Shown here piece after piece: positions 8,473 through 16,116 of a stretch of DNA of 64,000 bases. The notes below the pieces were generated by a model that saw only the letters and a list, made by a program, of their open reading frames with translations, was not told the DNA's origin and searched no databases. The stretch's first letter is position 1, and every line of letters starts with the position of its first letter. Position numbers and translations under genes: made by a program. This DNA is from Nocardiopsis sp. CNT312 (lineage in GTDB: Bacteria > Actinomycetota > Actinomycetes > Streptosporangiales > Streptosporangiaceae), in assembly GCF_000515115.1 (NCBI RefSeq), contig NZ_AZXF01000005.1, forward strand, positions 186,001 through 250,000, in the 5' to 3' direction.

Positions 8473-8578
8473 CCGGCTTCCGACAGGTCCGCCACATCCG
8501 CCACAGCCGACACGCCCCAGGTCAGGGGCCTGTTTTATGTGGCGGATCTGTGGCGTGTGGCGGATAGATGCCGCCACA
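8473..8578. repeat. Third iteron family, TGTGGCGGA, with 57-bp inverted copy of part of the DUF3631 gene
   Basis: TCCGCCACA occurs at 8488 and 8497, TGTGGCGGA at 8538 and 8556, and shorter matches at 8549 and 8571. Bases 8473-8529 are the reverse complement of 12504-12560 with one mismatch. The distant copy lies inside the DUF3631 coding sequence, so the same iteron block exists in two inverted places of the element. Confidence 0.8.
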
Positions 8579-8596
8579 CAGCACGAGACAGGGAAG

Positions 8597-8630
8597 CACT
8601 GAAGCCCCGGCGCGCGCCGGGGCTTCAGTG
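8597..8630 (-). terminator. Perfect 34-base palindromic terminator of the GntR gene
   Basis: A perfect inverted repeat (CACTGAAGCCCCGGCG and its complement) starts 9 bases after the reverse-strand stop of the GntR gene. Being symmetric it may act in both directions and insulate the iteron region. Confidence 0.8.
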
Positions 8631-8639
8631 GTGCCACTC

Positions 8640-9389
8640 CTACTGTGTGGAGGACAGGTTCACCGTGTACTCATGGGTGATGACGTGGTCAGCGGGGGAA
8701 ACGTACTCCCGGTACTCGATGGGTCCCTCCTCGTCGGACCATACCGACGTGCCCGCAAGAACAGGGTCGCCGACAGCGATACCCAGTGCTTCAGCTTCCC
8801 GCTCATCGGCGCGACGGGCGGTCACCCAGTCGCGTCCATGTGTGGCGGTACGAGCCCCCTTCTCGTGGATGAGGGAGACCAGGCTTGGAATGGGCTCCAA
8901 GCCGGTCAGCTCGGGCACCTCCTGGGCGAAGTGCAGAGGAAGCCATGACACAGCCAGGATGCGCGGTGTGCCGTCCCGGTAGGTCACGGACTCCCGCCGA
9001 ACCACCTTGATGTTGCCCGCGTCCGCGTTGATGCCGAGGACGTCCCCGACGTAGGCACGTGCGGTGACAGTCCCGGCCTCGCGGACCTCGATGCGGTCAT
9101 GGGTTGCGGCGGATGCTCGGTGCACTCGGTCGATCGGCGCGGGAGTGGCCTGCCGGAACGTTTGCACCGTGGTGCCCTGCTGATTGGTGGCAACCAGCTT
9201 CTCACCCCGTAGCTGCTGCATGCCTCTGTGGGCGGTGCCCGGGGAGACGCCCCATTCGTCGGCGATCTCGGCCACGGTGGGCAGCCGGTCACCCTCCTTG
9301 AGGGTGCCCTGGGTGATCAGGTCACGGTAGTGGTCAGCAATCTGCTGGTACGGAGGCAACGGCCTCTGAACGCGAGGACTCAACTTCAA
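8640..9389 (-). CDS. GntR-family transcriptional repressor with UTRA domain (KorSA-like)
   Basis: 249 residues. The N-terminal winged helix-turn-helix (residues about 13-75: YQQIADHYRDLITQGTLKEG, LPTVAEIADEWGVSPGTAHR) is GntR type. The C-terminal 150 residues form a HutC/UTRA effector domain, ending PIEYREYVSPADHVITHEY. In pSAM2, the GntR protein KorSA represses the activator gene pra and so excision and transfer; position and family here suggest the same job. It is divergent from the rest of the element with AT-rich palindromes between, and has its own terminator. The effector is unknown. Confidence 0.85.
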   Translation of the reverse strand: MKLSPRVQRPLPPYQQIADHYRDLITQGTLKEGDRLPTVAEIADEWGVSPGTAHRGMQQLRGEKLVATNQQGTTVQTFRQATPAPIDRVHRASAATHDRIEVREAGTVTARAYVGDVLGINADAGNIKVVRRESVTYRDGTPRILAVSWLPLHFAQEVPELTGLEPIPSLVSLIHEKGARTATHGRDWVTARRADEREAEALGIAVGDPVLAGTSVWSDEEGPIEYREYVSPADHVITHEYTVNLSSTQ

Positions 9390-9403
9390 GCTCCAATCCT
9401 CGT

Positions 9404-9534
9404 ATATCGGTCATATTCAAGCTGAGACAAGCCTACGCCCTTAGTGGACTCGACGCCAGTCAATGGCTTGACCTGCACCTTTGATGCTACTCGCGGGAAA
9501 CTTGTAGATCAAGGGTTGAATATGAGCCTCATAT
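9404..9534. promoter_or_regulatory. Divergent promoter region with AT-rich operators
   Basis: Against a GC-rich background, this 200-bp gap holds two AT-rich sites. One is the perfect palindrome ATATGAGCCTCATAT at 9520-9534; the other is TATATCGGTCATAT near 9404. Both contain TCATAT half-sites. They are good candidates for the GntR repressor, one near each divergent gene. Confidence 0.55.
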
Positions 9535-9591
9535 ATGAATACTGGTACTTGGACGCGCTCGAACACACCTGGACGCTGGGAGACGCTGAAG

Positions 9592-10254
9592 ATGCCGCTG
9601 CTCGCTGACCGCCCCACCACCACGACCACCATCCCCCGCCCCCGCCAGCACCACGACGACCACACCCCCGACCCCCACGCCTGGGTCAGTGAGCTGTCCA
9701 ACATGGAACAGGCCCTGGCGCTGGCCCTGTCGGACATGCCCGCCTCGCAGACCGAGCGCACCGCCGCCCTGGGCAAGCTCCTCCCGCCGATCCTGCCCAC
9801 CCGCCCCGGCGGCCCCGTCGTCCCGCCCCGACTGACAGAGCAGGGCGTGCGCGTTCTCAACGCCTGGATCGCTCAGGGGGTCGCGCGCTCGGGCGGGGAA
9901 GTCGCGCTGTGGCAGGACGCCAACCTGTGCCACTCCCTCAACCTCTCCGAGGGCTGGAAGACCCCCCGGGGCCGGGCGCTGGCCCGCCGCTACGGCGGCA
10001 AGCGCCGCATCAACACCGCCGAGTCCCAGGCCCGCCACGCCGTCTGCGACGGCCCCCCGGTAGAGCTGCGTGTGCCCCTGCGCAAAGAGTTCACGGCCGT
10101 CCACGACCGGTTGGCGGGCCGCTACCCCGCAGGCACACCCGACCCCGTACGGGGAAGGGTCTACCGGATGCGCACCCGTCAGGCGGTGCTGCTGGCCCGC
10201 GCCTTCGACCGCGACCTCATCCGCGAGTCCTCCATCGCGCTGGCCCTGGCCTGA
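9592..10254 (+). CDS. Unknown protein of the integrative element
   Basis: 220 residues from ATG 9592, chosen because GGGAG lies 10 bases upstream; an ATG at 9535 sits inside the operator palindrome and has no ribosome-binding site. The N-terminus is Thr/Pro/His-rich and disordered. The middle (LTEQGVRVLNAWIAQGVARSGGE) and the end (YRMRTRQAVLLARAFDRDLIRESS) are helical and basic, suggesting nucleic-acid or protein binding. First gene of the rightward operon. No family recognised. Confidence 0.6.
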   Translation: MPLLADRPTTTTTIPRPRQHHDDHTPDPHAWVSELSNMEQALALALSDMPASQTERTAALGKLLPPILPTRPGGPVVPPRLTEQGVRVLNAWIAQGVARSGGEVALWQDANLCHSLNLSEGWKTPRGRALARRYGGKRRINTAESQARHAVCDGPPVELRVPLRKEFTAVHDRLAGRYPAGTPDPVRGRVYRMRTRQAVLLARAFDRDLIRESSIALALA

Positions 10255-10355
10255 ACCCGCCCCCGACACAGCGCCGAATCCGACCAAGAACTGCCGCTGT
10301 GCCGGGGTCCCTCAACCGTCCGCGAAGCACGCTCCGAAACGGGAGGACTCCCATC

Positions 10356-10907
10356 ATGCCCCACACCAGCGCCGCGCACACGCTCCCGGCCGCCGAACCC
10401 CCGCCCGCCACCGCACAGCCCCACTGGTTCACCGCGCCCCGCGACCGGGTCAGCATCACCACCGTCACCCTCAACGACGAAGGCCGCGTGCTGCTGGTGC
10501 GCGACCCCTGGCAGGCCCCGGAATGGACCCTGCCCACCGGCACCCTCCACCAGGGCGAAAGCGTCCGCCAAGCGGCCGTGCGGTGCGTACGCGAACGCGC
10601 CGCCCTCGCAGTGGAGCCCGACCGCGTCACCGGCGCCTACAAGGCCCTCGCTCCGCTGCACCTGAACCTGACCTGGATCGCCGCCCCCGCCAGCGACCGG
10701 CCCGCCCGCCACGGCGCCCTGTGGGTGCCCATCCCCGAAGCACTGGAACTCCTGCGCGCCGACGACGCCGACCAGGCGCCCACCGGCCGCCCGCCCCTGG
10801 CCCAACGCCTCCTGGACGCGCGCGCCCCGTTCGGCACACACATGCGCCTGCACCGGCCCCGCCACCAGGGCACCGCCCAAGGCGCCCACCGGCCGCCCGC
10901 CCGGTGA
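10356..10907 (+). CDS. Nudix-fold protein, Pif-like, with degenerate Nudix box
   Basis: 183 residues from ATG 10356 with GGGAGGA upstream. The fold is Nudix: VSITTVTLNDEGRVLLVRD, then the box region GTLHQGESVRQAAVRCVRER. The GX5E start of the box is intact, but the metal-binding REUXEE core reads RCVRER, with two of three Glu lost, so hydrolysis is doubtful. In pSAM2 the Nudix protein Pif blocks redundant transfer between cells carrying the element, and Nudix genes recur in related elements. An entry-exclusion or nucleotide-sensing role is therefore plausible but inferred. It lies in the rightward operon after an unknown gene. Confidence 0.75.
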   Translation: MPHTSAAHTLPAAEPPPATAQPHWFTAPRDRVSITTVTLNDEGRVLLVRDPWQAPEWTLPTGTLHQGESVRQAAVRCVRERAALAVEPDRVTGAYKALAPLHLNLTWIAAPASDRPARHGALWVPIPEALELLRADDADQAPTGRPPLAQRLLDARAPFGTHMRLHRPRHQGTAQGAHRPPAR

Positions 10908-10999
10908 CCTGCACACCGCCCACCCCGGCACACCGTCCGCCCGCCCGCCGGGCGCACACACCCGACGCCCCTCGCACCGCCCGAGGAAGGACACCGCCC

Positions 11000-11251
11000 A
11001 TGCCCGAGACCTCACGCCCACACGTGCGCTCCTACCGCCGCGAGTGGGCACGCCGCCTCATCGCCCGCGGCAACACCACCACCCCGCCGCCCGCCTACGG
11101 CACCCCCGCCTGGTGCGCCCTCCCAGAGGCCCACCCCGCCAAGATCGCCGCCGTGGTGCTGGCCGCCGAAGCCTGGGCCTGGGGCACCGACCCCCTCCCC
11201 GAGAAGGACCAGCGCCCCACCGGCTCCGAGCGCGGAGGACAAAACCGATGA
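11000..11251 (+). CDS. Small DUF2742-like protein
   Basis: 83 residues from ATG 11000 with GAGGAAGG 8 bases upstream. The core YGTPAWCALPEAHPAKIAAVVLAAEAW resembles DUF2742 proteins of mycobacterial phiRv-type and actinomycete integrative elements (GTPAWCALP, then K-AA and AA-W). Its stop overlaps the next start as ATGA, so translation is coupled to the DUF3631 ATPase, hinting at joint function. Biochemical role unknown. Confidence 0.6.
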   Translation: MPETSRPHVRSYRREWARRLIARGNTTTPPPAYGTPAWCALPEAHPAKIAAVVLAAEAWAWGTDPLPEKDQRPTGSERGGQNR

Positions 11252-12681
11252 CCCACACACCCACCGAGGGATGGCACAGCGGCATGGACCACCTCGACCA
11301 CGGACCCGCCCTCCTCGACGAAGTCGAGGCGTTCCTGCGCCGCTTCGTGGTCTTCCCCGCCGACGCCGCCGCCACCGCCACCGCCCTGTGGGCCGCCCAC
11401 ACCCACATGATGGACGCCTTCGACTCCACACCCCGCCTGGCCTTCCTCTCACCCGAACCCGGCTCCGGAAAGACCCGCGCCCTGGAGATCCTGGAAACCC
11501 TGGTGCCCAACCCCATGCTGGCGGTCAACGCCACCCCCGCCGCGCTGTTCCGCGCCATCGCCGACACCGAACGCAAACCCACCGTCCTCTTCGACGAGAT
11601 CGACACCGTCTTCGGCCCCAAAGCCAAGGACAACGAGGAACTGCGCGGCCTGATCAACGCCGGACACCGCCGCTCCGGCGTCTCCTACCGGTGCGTGGGC
11701 GACGGCTCCTCCCAGACCGTGGCGGCCTTCCCCTCCTACGCCGCCATCGGCCTGGGCGGCCTGGGCGAACTACCCGACACCGTCCTGACCCGCTCGGTCA
11801 TCGTGCGCATGCGCCGACGCGCCCCCCACGAGAGGGTCGAACCCTACCGGGCACGCCTCAACGAGCCCCAAGGCCACGCCCTGCGCGAGCGTCTCACCGC
11901 CTGGGCCAGCGCCGTGGCCGACAGCGTCCGGGAGAGGTTCCCCGCCATGCCCGAAGGCGTCAGCGACCGGCCCGCCGACGTGTGGGAACCGCTGCTGATG
12001 GTCGCCGACGCCGCGGGCGGCCCCTGGCCCGGCAAGGCCCGCAGCGCGTGCGTGGAGCTGGTGGCCGCCAGCGCCGATCCGAGGCGGGTGTCGCTGGGGG
12101 TGCGGCTGCTGGCCGACACCCGCGCCGTCTTCCGCCACCAGGGCGCCGACAAGCTGCCCACCCAGGCCCTCCTGGGCGCGCTGGCCGATCTGGAGGATGC
12201 CCCCTGGGCCGAACTCGGCGGCAAGGGGCTCGACTCCCGGGGCCTGTCCCGTCTGCTGAAGGACTACACCACCGCCCACGGCGAAGCGATCAAATCGCGG
12301 ACGGTGCGCATGCCCGACGGCTCCACCCCCAAGGGCTACCACGCCGCGGACCTGGCCGACGCCTGGTCGCGCTACCTCCCGCCGCCGGACGACAACCCGG
12401 CCCCTGCGGAGTCCCCGCCCATGGCTAGCCAGGGAGCGGGCTCCGAGGGGGTCCCTGTGGCGGACCGATCCGCCACACCCGCGCTGTCCGCCACACAGAA
12501 CACGCCCCTGACCTGGGGCGTGTCGGCTGTGGCGGATGTGGCGGACCTGCCGGAAGCCGGACCCGTGGCGGTGGAGTCCGGCGCGTGCTGGTCCTGCGGT
12601 GACCGCTTCCGCCGGTTCGAGGCCAGCGACTACCCCGACATGTGCACCCCGTGCGCGACCAGCCTGCGCACCACGGCCTGA
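11248..12681 (+). CDS. DUF3631 P-loop ATPase (primase-helicase-like) of the element
   Basis: 477 residues. Walker A is PEPGSGKT at residues 69-76 and Walker B VLFDEID at 113-119, followed by sensor-like TVLTRSVIVRMRRRAP. The DUF3631 region spans about residues 200-400. Such proteins replace or accompany primase-helicases in actinobacterial elements, so replication of the excised circle is the likely role, though no primase catalytic domain is visible. After residue 405 the chain is low-complexity, with SAT and VAD repeats encoded by the TGTGGCGGA iterons. It ends in a CWSCGDRF and MCTPC pair, a likely zinc ribbon. Translationally coupled to the gene before it. Confidence 0.8.
   Translation: MTHTPTEGWHSGMDHLDHGPALLDEVEAFLRRFVVFPADAAATATALWAAHTHMMDAFDSTPRLAFLSPEPGSGKTRALEILETLVPNPMLAVNATPAALFRAIADTERKPTVLFDEIDTVFGPKAKDNEELRGLINAGHRRSGVSYRCVGDGSSQTVAAFPSYAAIGLGGLGELPDTVLTRSVIVRMRRRAPHERVEPYRARLNEPQGHALRERLTAWASAVADSVRERFPAMPEGVSDRPADVWEPLLMVADAAGGPWPGKARSACVELVAASADPRRVSLGVRLLADTRAVFRHQGADKLPTQALLGALADLEDAPWAELGGKGLDSRGLSRLLKDYTTAHGEAIKSRTVRMPDGSTPKGYHAADLADAWSRYLPPPDDNPAPAESPPMASQGAGSEGVPVADRSATPALSATQNTPLTWGVSAVADVADLPEAGPVAVESGACWSCGDRFRRFEASDYPDMCTPCATSLRTTA
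12456..12545. repeat. TGTGGCGGA iterons inside the DUF3631 reading frame
   Basis: TGTGGCGGA lies at 12456, 12528 and 12537 and its complement at 12469 and 12487, flanking a 9-bp inverted repeat (ACACGCCCC with GGGGCGTGT). In frame these read VAD and SAT. The block 12504-12560 recurs inverted at 8473-8529. Confidence 0.8.
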
Positions 12682-12774
12682 CCCACCCACCGAGAGAAGA
12701 AACGGCCCCGGGGCCGCCTGCCAGCAGATCCCCGGGACCGCACTCCAACCCAAAGAAGAAGGAGTACGTCCATC

Positions 12775-12975
12775 ATGACCGTTCACGAGCTCCCGAAGCG
12801 ACTCCTGACCTTGAGTGAGACCGCGCACGTCCTGTCGATGGGCCGGACCCGGCTCTTCGCTGAGATCCGCACCGGTCGTCTCGCCACAGTCGGCAGCGGC
12901 AAGAACCGGCGGGTGACTGCCGACGCCATCGACGCCTACGTCGACCTGCTCAAGACCGAGGCCAACGCCGCCTGA
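12775..12975 (+). CDS. xis: Excisionase-type helix-turn-helix protein
   Basis: 66 residues with a MerR-like winged helix (LLTLSETAHVLSMGRTRLFA, then a GSGKNRRVTADAIDAYV tail), the usual form of actinobacterial excisionases. GAAGGAG lies upstream of ATG 12775. It sits directly before the integrase, separated by a hairpin, and should bend attachment-site DNA to favour excision. Confidence 0.85.
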   Translation: MTVHELPKRLLTLSETAHVLSMGRTRLFAEIRTGRLATVGSGKNRRVTADAIDAYVDLLKTEANAA

Positions 12976-12982
12976 CCTCCCC

Positions 12983-13007
12983 GTGGCCGCCCCAGCGGGG
13001 CGGCCAC
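12983..13007 (+). terminator. Hairpin between xis and int
   Basis: An 11-bp perfect stem (GTGGCCGCCCC with GGGGCGGCCAC, loop AGC) starts 8 bases after the xis stop. It may attenuate read-through from the operon into int and so set the Xis/Int ratio. Confidence 0.65.
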
Positions 13008-13044
13008 CCCCACCCTCTGATACAGAACAGGAGCAAAACAGCAC

Positions 13045-14202
13045 ATGGGGAGCAAGGAACCCAGGCCAAAGAAGCCCAAGGGTCACTACGGCCAGGGAAC
13101 GATCGGCTGGAATGAAGACAAAGGGCTCTTTCGGGGATCGATCTCTCTCGGCTTCACCCCCTCAGGCAAGCGACGCCGCCCTGTGGTCTATGGCCAGACC
13201 AAGGAAGAAGTCCGTGAGGCTCTGCGAGAGCTGCGGGAGGAACACGAGACCGGCATCAGGCCGTCCCCCGGCTACACGGTCGCTGACGCCGTCAACGACT
13301 GGCTCAAGCGCGGCCTGAAGGGCCGCAGCGCAGCGACGGTGACCAAATACCGGTCTCTGGCCGCGAACAACGTCATCCCCCATCTCGGTAAGGCCAAGCT
13401 GCGGGAACTGACCGCCGACGACGTAGACGACTGGTTGGACGAACGGGCCGAACATCTGGCCACCTCCACCCTCAAACAGTGCTTGGACCTGCTGCGCCGG
13501 GCGATCAGGCATGCCCAGCGCCGCAACAGGGTGCTGCGCAACGTCGCCGAACTGGTGGACCCGCCCGAGGGCCGCGCCGGGCGCCCCAGCAAGGCCCTGA
13601 ACCTGGAACAGGCCAAGGCGGTCTTGGCGGTTGCCCGGTCACGGCGCCTGTACGCCTACGTCATGGTGTCGCTGCTGACCGGCGTGCGTACCGAGGAAGC
13701 GCGGGAACTCACGTGGCCGCACGTCCACCTCGACCCTCCCGAGGGCACCCCGCCGCACGTGGCGGTCTGGCGCTCCGTCCGCAAGGACGGGGACACCAAG
13801 ACGAAGAAGAGCCGCCGCACGCTCGCTCTTCCGGCTCCCGTCGTAGCCGCGCTCAAGGCCCATAGGGAAACGCAGGAGACCGAACGGAAGGAAGCCGGGA
13901 AGGACTGGCCCGACACCGATCTCGTCTTCCGCACCCGAACCGGGGCGGCGTTGGACGTGAACAACGTGCGGCGCGACTTCCAAGCCATCGTGCGGGCCGC
14001 CAAGGTCGAGGGGTCGTGGACGCCCCGGGAACTGCGCCACAGCTTCGTGTCGCTCATGTCCGCCAACGGCGCGCACCTGGAGGACATCGCACGCCTGGTC
14101 GGCCACAGCAGCACGAACACGACCGAGCTCGTCTACCGCAAGGAGTTGCACCCGGTGATCATGGAGGGGGCCGACATCATGGGAGACCTGTTCGCCGAAT
14201 AG
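13045..14202 (+). CDS. int: Tyrosine site-specific integrase
   Basis: 385 residues. N-terminal arm-binding region (residues about 20-60), SAM-like core-binding domain (75-170) and catalytic domain. Catalytic residues: R215 in LLTGVRTEEA, R331 in TPRELRHSF, H354 in LVGHSS and nucleophile Y364 in ELVYRKEL. The usual first His of the HxxR motif is Arg (RELR), which is normal for the pSAM2-type branch. It should recombine attP with the 3' end of tRNA-Thr, and the 110-bp repeats confirm that it has acted. It ends 17 bp from attR, with the usual int-att linkage. Confidence 0.93.
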   Translation: MGSKEPRPKKPKGHYGQGTIGWNEDKGLFRGSISLGFTPSGKRRRPVVYGQTKEEVREALRELREEHETGIRPSPGYTVADAVNDWLKRGLKGRSAATVTKYRSLAANNVIPHLGKAKLRELTADDVDDWLDERAEHLATSTLKQCLDLLRRAIRHAQRRNRVLRNVAELVDPPEGRAGRPSKALNLEQAKAVLAVARSRRLYAYVMVSLLTGVRTEEARELTWPHVHLDPPEGTPPHVAVWRSVRKDGDTKTKKSRRTLALPAPVVAALKAHRETQETERKEAGKDWPDTDLVFRTRTGAALDVNNVRRDFQAIVRAAKVEGSWTPRELRHSFVSLMSANGAHLEDIARLVGHSSTNTTELVYRKELHPVIMEGADIMGDLFAE

Positions 14203-14219
14203 GCATTGGTAACCCAATT

Positions 14220-14329
14220 GGTCACCCGACCGGCCCAAAGCGAAACGCCGCCCCCGTCGGGGGCGGCGTTCGTGCTGGTCAGAAGGGAGCCGCCTGTCGG
14301 AATCGAACCGACGACCTATTCATTACGAG
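14220..14329. repeat. attR: right 110-bp direct repeat of the element
   Basis: Matches 7535-7644. It restores the 3' half of the intact tRNA-Thr, so this half was brought in by the element, and includes the tRNA terminator hairpin at 14245-14269. Confidence 0.9.
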
Positions 14330-14360
14330 TGAATCGCTCTGCCGACTGAGCTAAGGCGGC
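14288..14360 (-). tRNA. tRNA-Thr(CGU)
   Basis: 73 nt without encoded CCA. The acceptor GCCGCCT pairs with AGGCGGC. The anticodon stem ATTCA/TGAAT encloses loop CTCGTAA, anticodon CGU, reading ACG. The T-arm GTCGG/CCGAC closes TTCGATT. It is the integration site of the upstream element and is still intact. Confidence 0.93.
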
Positions 14361-14451
14361 ACCGCGCCGCGTGTCAGCGCGGCGAAGCGGTAACCAGTCT
14401 AGCGCCTCCCCGGGGTGTCTCGCACACGCCGGGCGCACAGCAGCACCGGAT

Positions 14452-16047
14452 TCACGCACAGGCCATGCCGTCCTCGGGGACCTCCAGGTCGATGAGGTAG
14501 GCGTCCACCACCGCGTCGATACACGTGTCGCCCCTCCGGTAGCCCGTGTGGCCGTCACCGTCCCGGGTCACCAGGAAGCCCGAGTCCAACTGTTCGGCCA
14601 GCGCGACCGACCAGGCGTAGGGCGTGGCCGAGTCCCTGGTGGTGCCGAGCACCATGATCGGGTCGGCGCCCGCGGCGTCGAGTTCACCGCCGGGGTCCAC
14701 CGCCTCCTGCGGCCAGTAGGCGCACGCCAGCGCGCCCCAGGCGAGCGGAGGGCCGAAGATCGGCGACTCCTCGGCCGCGTCCTCCGCGGCCTCGGCGTAG
14801 GCGCGGATGTCGCGGGGGCTGGCCGAGTCCGAGCAGTTCACCGCGATGAGCGCCGCCGTGGAGTTCTCGTACTCCTCGGGGTCGGAGCGCCCATACAGCT
14901 CGTCGCCGAGCAGGACCAGCGCGGTGCCGTCGCCACTGTCCATCGCCTCGGCCAGCGCACCGCGCACACGCGGCCACCAGGACTCCGAGTACAGGGCGGC
15001 GAGCACCCCGAGTTCGGCGCGGGGCCGGTTCACCTCGCGGTCGTCGCGGTGGTTGGCGAGCGGTTCCTCCCCCGTGTCCTCCAGGAAGTCCGTGAGCACC
15101 GCGATCCCGTCCTCGACGCTGTCCCCGGACCTGCCGAGAGGGCAGTCGGTCTGGGTGAGGCAGTCCTCGACGAACGAGCGCAGGGCGGTCTCGAACCCGG
15201 TGGCCTGCTGCACACTGAGCTCCAACTGGCCCTGGCTGGGGTCGACCGCGCCGTCGAGGACCAGGGCACGCACCCGGCCCGGGAACTGGTCGGCGTACTC
15301 CGCACCGATGTGCGTACCGTAGGAGGCGCCCAGATAGGTGAGCTTCTCATCCCCGAGCAGCTCGCGCAGCACGTCCATGTCCCGCGCCACGTTCACGGTG
15401 CCCACGTGCAGCATGAGCTCGGGGTGGTTGGCCCGGCATGCCTCGACGAAGCCCCGGTTGCTCTCCGCCAGCTCCGCCATCCCCTCCTCGGTGACCTCCG
15501 TCATGTCGGCGTCACCGTCGGCCGTGTCCGCCTCCATGCCGAGGTAGTCGTCGAGTTCCCGCGCGTCCAGGCACGTGAGCGGGGTACTGCGCCCCACGCC
15601 GCGCGGGTCGAACCCGACGACGTCGAAGCGACGGCGCACCTCGGGGCTGACGGTGTAGGCTGCCAGGTCGACGTAGTCGTACCCGGAGCCGCCGGGGCCA
15701 CCCGGGTTGACCACCAGGGAGCCGACGGGGTCGCCCCCCTCAGCGGGCAGGCGCTTGACCGCGATCTCGATCCGTTCGCCGCCCGGGTCACCGTAGTCGA
15801 GGGGCACCGCGAAGAGAGCGCATTCGGCCTCCTCCACCCCCTCCTCGCAGGGCCCCCACTCCAGTTCCTGGTCGGTGACGTCGGCCAGCACATCGACGTC
15901 CGCGGCCTGTTCGGACGCCTCCTCCAGCGGGCCGGCACCCCCAGAGGCGCAGCTGGACGCCAACAGCACGCCCGCGAGCACGGCCGCCAGCGGCCCTCGT
16001 TTCCTGGTCCCCACGCCTGGTCGCCCTCTCCCTGTCCGGCCGACCAC
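14452..16047 (-). CDS. Secreted alpha/beta-hydrolase, tripeptidyl aminopeptidase-like lipoprotein
   Basis: 531 residues. The N-terminus has an Arg-rich start, a hydrophobic stretch and a lipobox (LLASSC), so it is anchored outside the membrane. The oxyanion loop NPGGPGGSGYDYVD and nucleophile elbow YLGASYGTHIGAEYA identify the TAP/SlpE family of alpha/beta hydrolases, with the catalytic His in DGDGHTGYRRGD near the C-terminus. These enzymes release short peptides from N-termini in Streptomyces. It is next to holB on the same strand, a conserved actinomycete neighbourhood. Confidence 0.88.
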   Translation of the reverse strand: MVGRTGRGRPGVGTRKRGPLAAVLAGVLLASSCASGGAGPLEEASEQAADVDVLADVTDQELEWGPCEEGVEEAECALFAVPLDYGDPGGERIEIAVKRLPAEGGDPVGSLVVNPGGPGGSGYDYVDLAAYTVSPEVRRRFDVVGFDPRGVGRSTPLTCLDARELDDYLGMEADTADGDADMTEVTEEGMAELAESNRGFVEACRANHPELMLHVGTVNVARDMDVLRELLGDEKLTYLGASYGTHIGAEYADQFPGRVRALVLDGAVDPSQGQLELSVQQATGFETALRSFVEDCLTQTDCPLGRSGDSVEDGIAVLTDFLEDTGEEPLANHRDDREVNRPRAELGVLAALYSESWWPRVRGALAEAMDSGDGTALVLLGDELYGRSDPEEYENSTAALIAVNCSDSASPRDIRAYAEAAEDAAEESPIFGPPLAWGALACAYWPQEAVDPGGELDAAGADPIMVLGTTRDSATPYAWSVALAEQLDSGFLVTRDGDGHTGYRRGDTCIDAVVDAYLIDLEVPEDGMACA

Positions 16048-16116
16048 GGTCGGCGTGCTGTCGCTGCCGCACCATTGTGCCCTCCCTCACCGTTGGGTGG
16101 GGCCCGGTCCCTCCCG

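Larger units (their letters stand above)
7535..14329. mobile_element. Integrative element in tRNA-Thr(CGU), about 6.8 kb with both att repeats
   Basis: Bounded by the 110-bp att repeats, with a tyrosine integrase ending 17 bp from attR and an excisionase just upstream. The module order is GntR regulator (reverse), unknown gene, Nudix protein, DUF2742-like protein, DUF3631 ATPase, Xis, Int. The KorSA-like regulator and Pif-like Nudix gene recall the actinomycete element pSAM2. There is no FtsK/SpoIIIE-type transfer ATPase, no recognised Rep protein and no phage structural gene. DUF2742 plus DUF3631 near an integrase also occurs in phage-like and satellite elements. It may therefore be a reduced AICE, a mobilisable element or a satellite. 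Confidence 0.88.

Noticed and set aside
8196..8513. Reverse frame starting MSAVADVADLSEAG as a small gene
   Set aside because: Only the first dozen residues match the DUF3631 tail, because of the 57-bp inverted repeat; the rest is iteron sequence.
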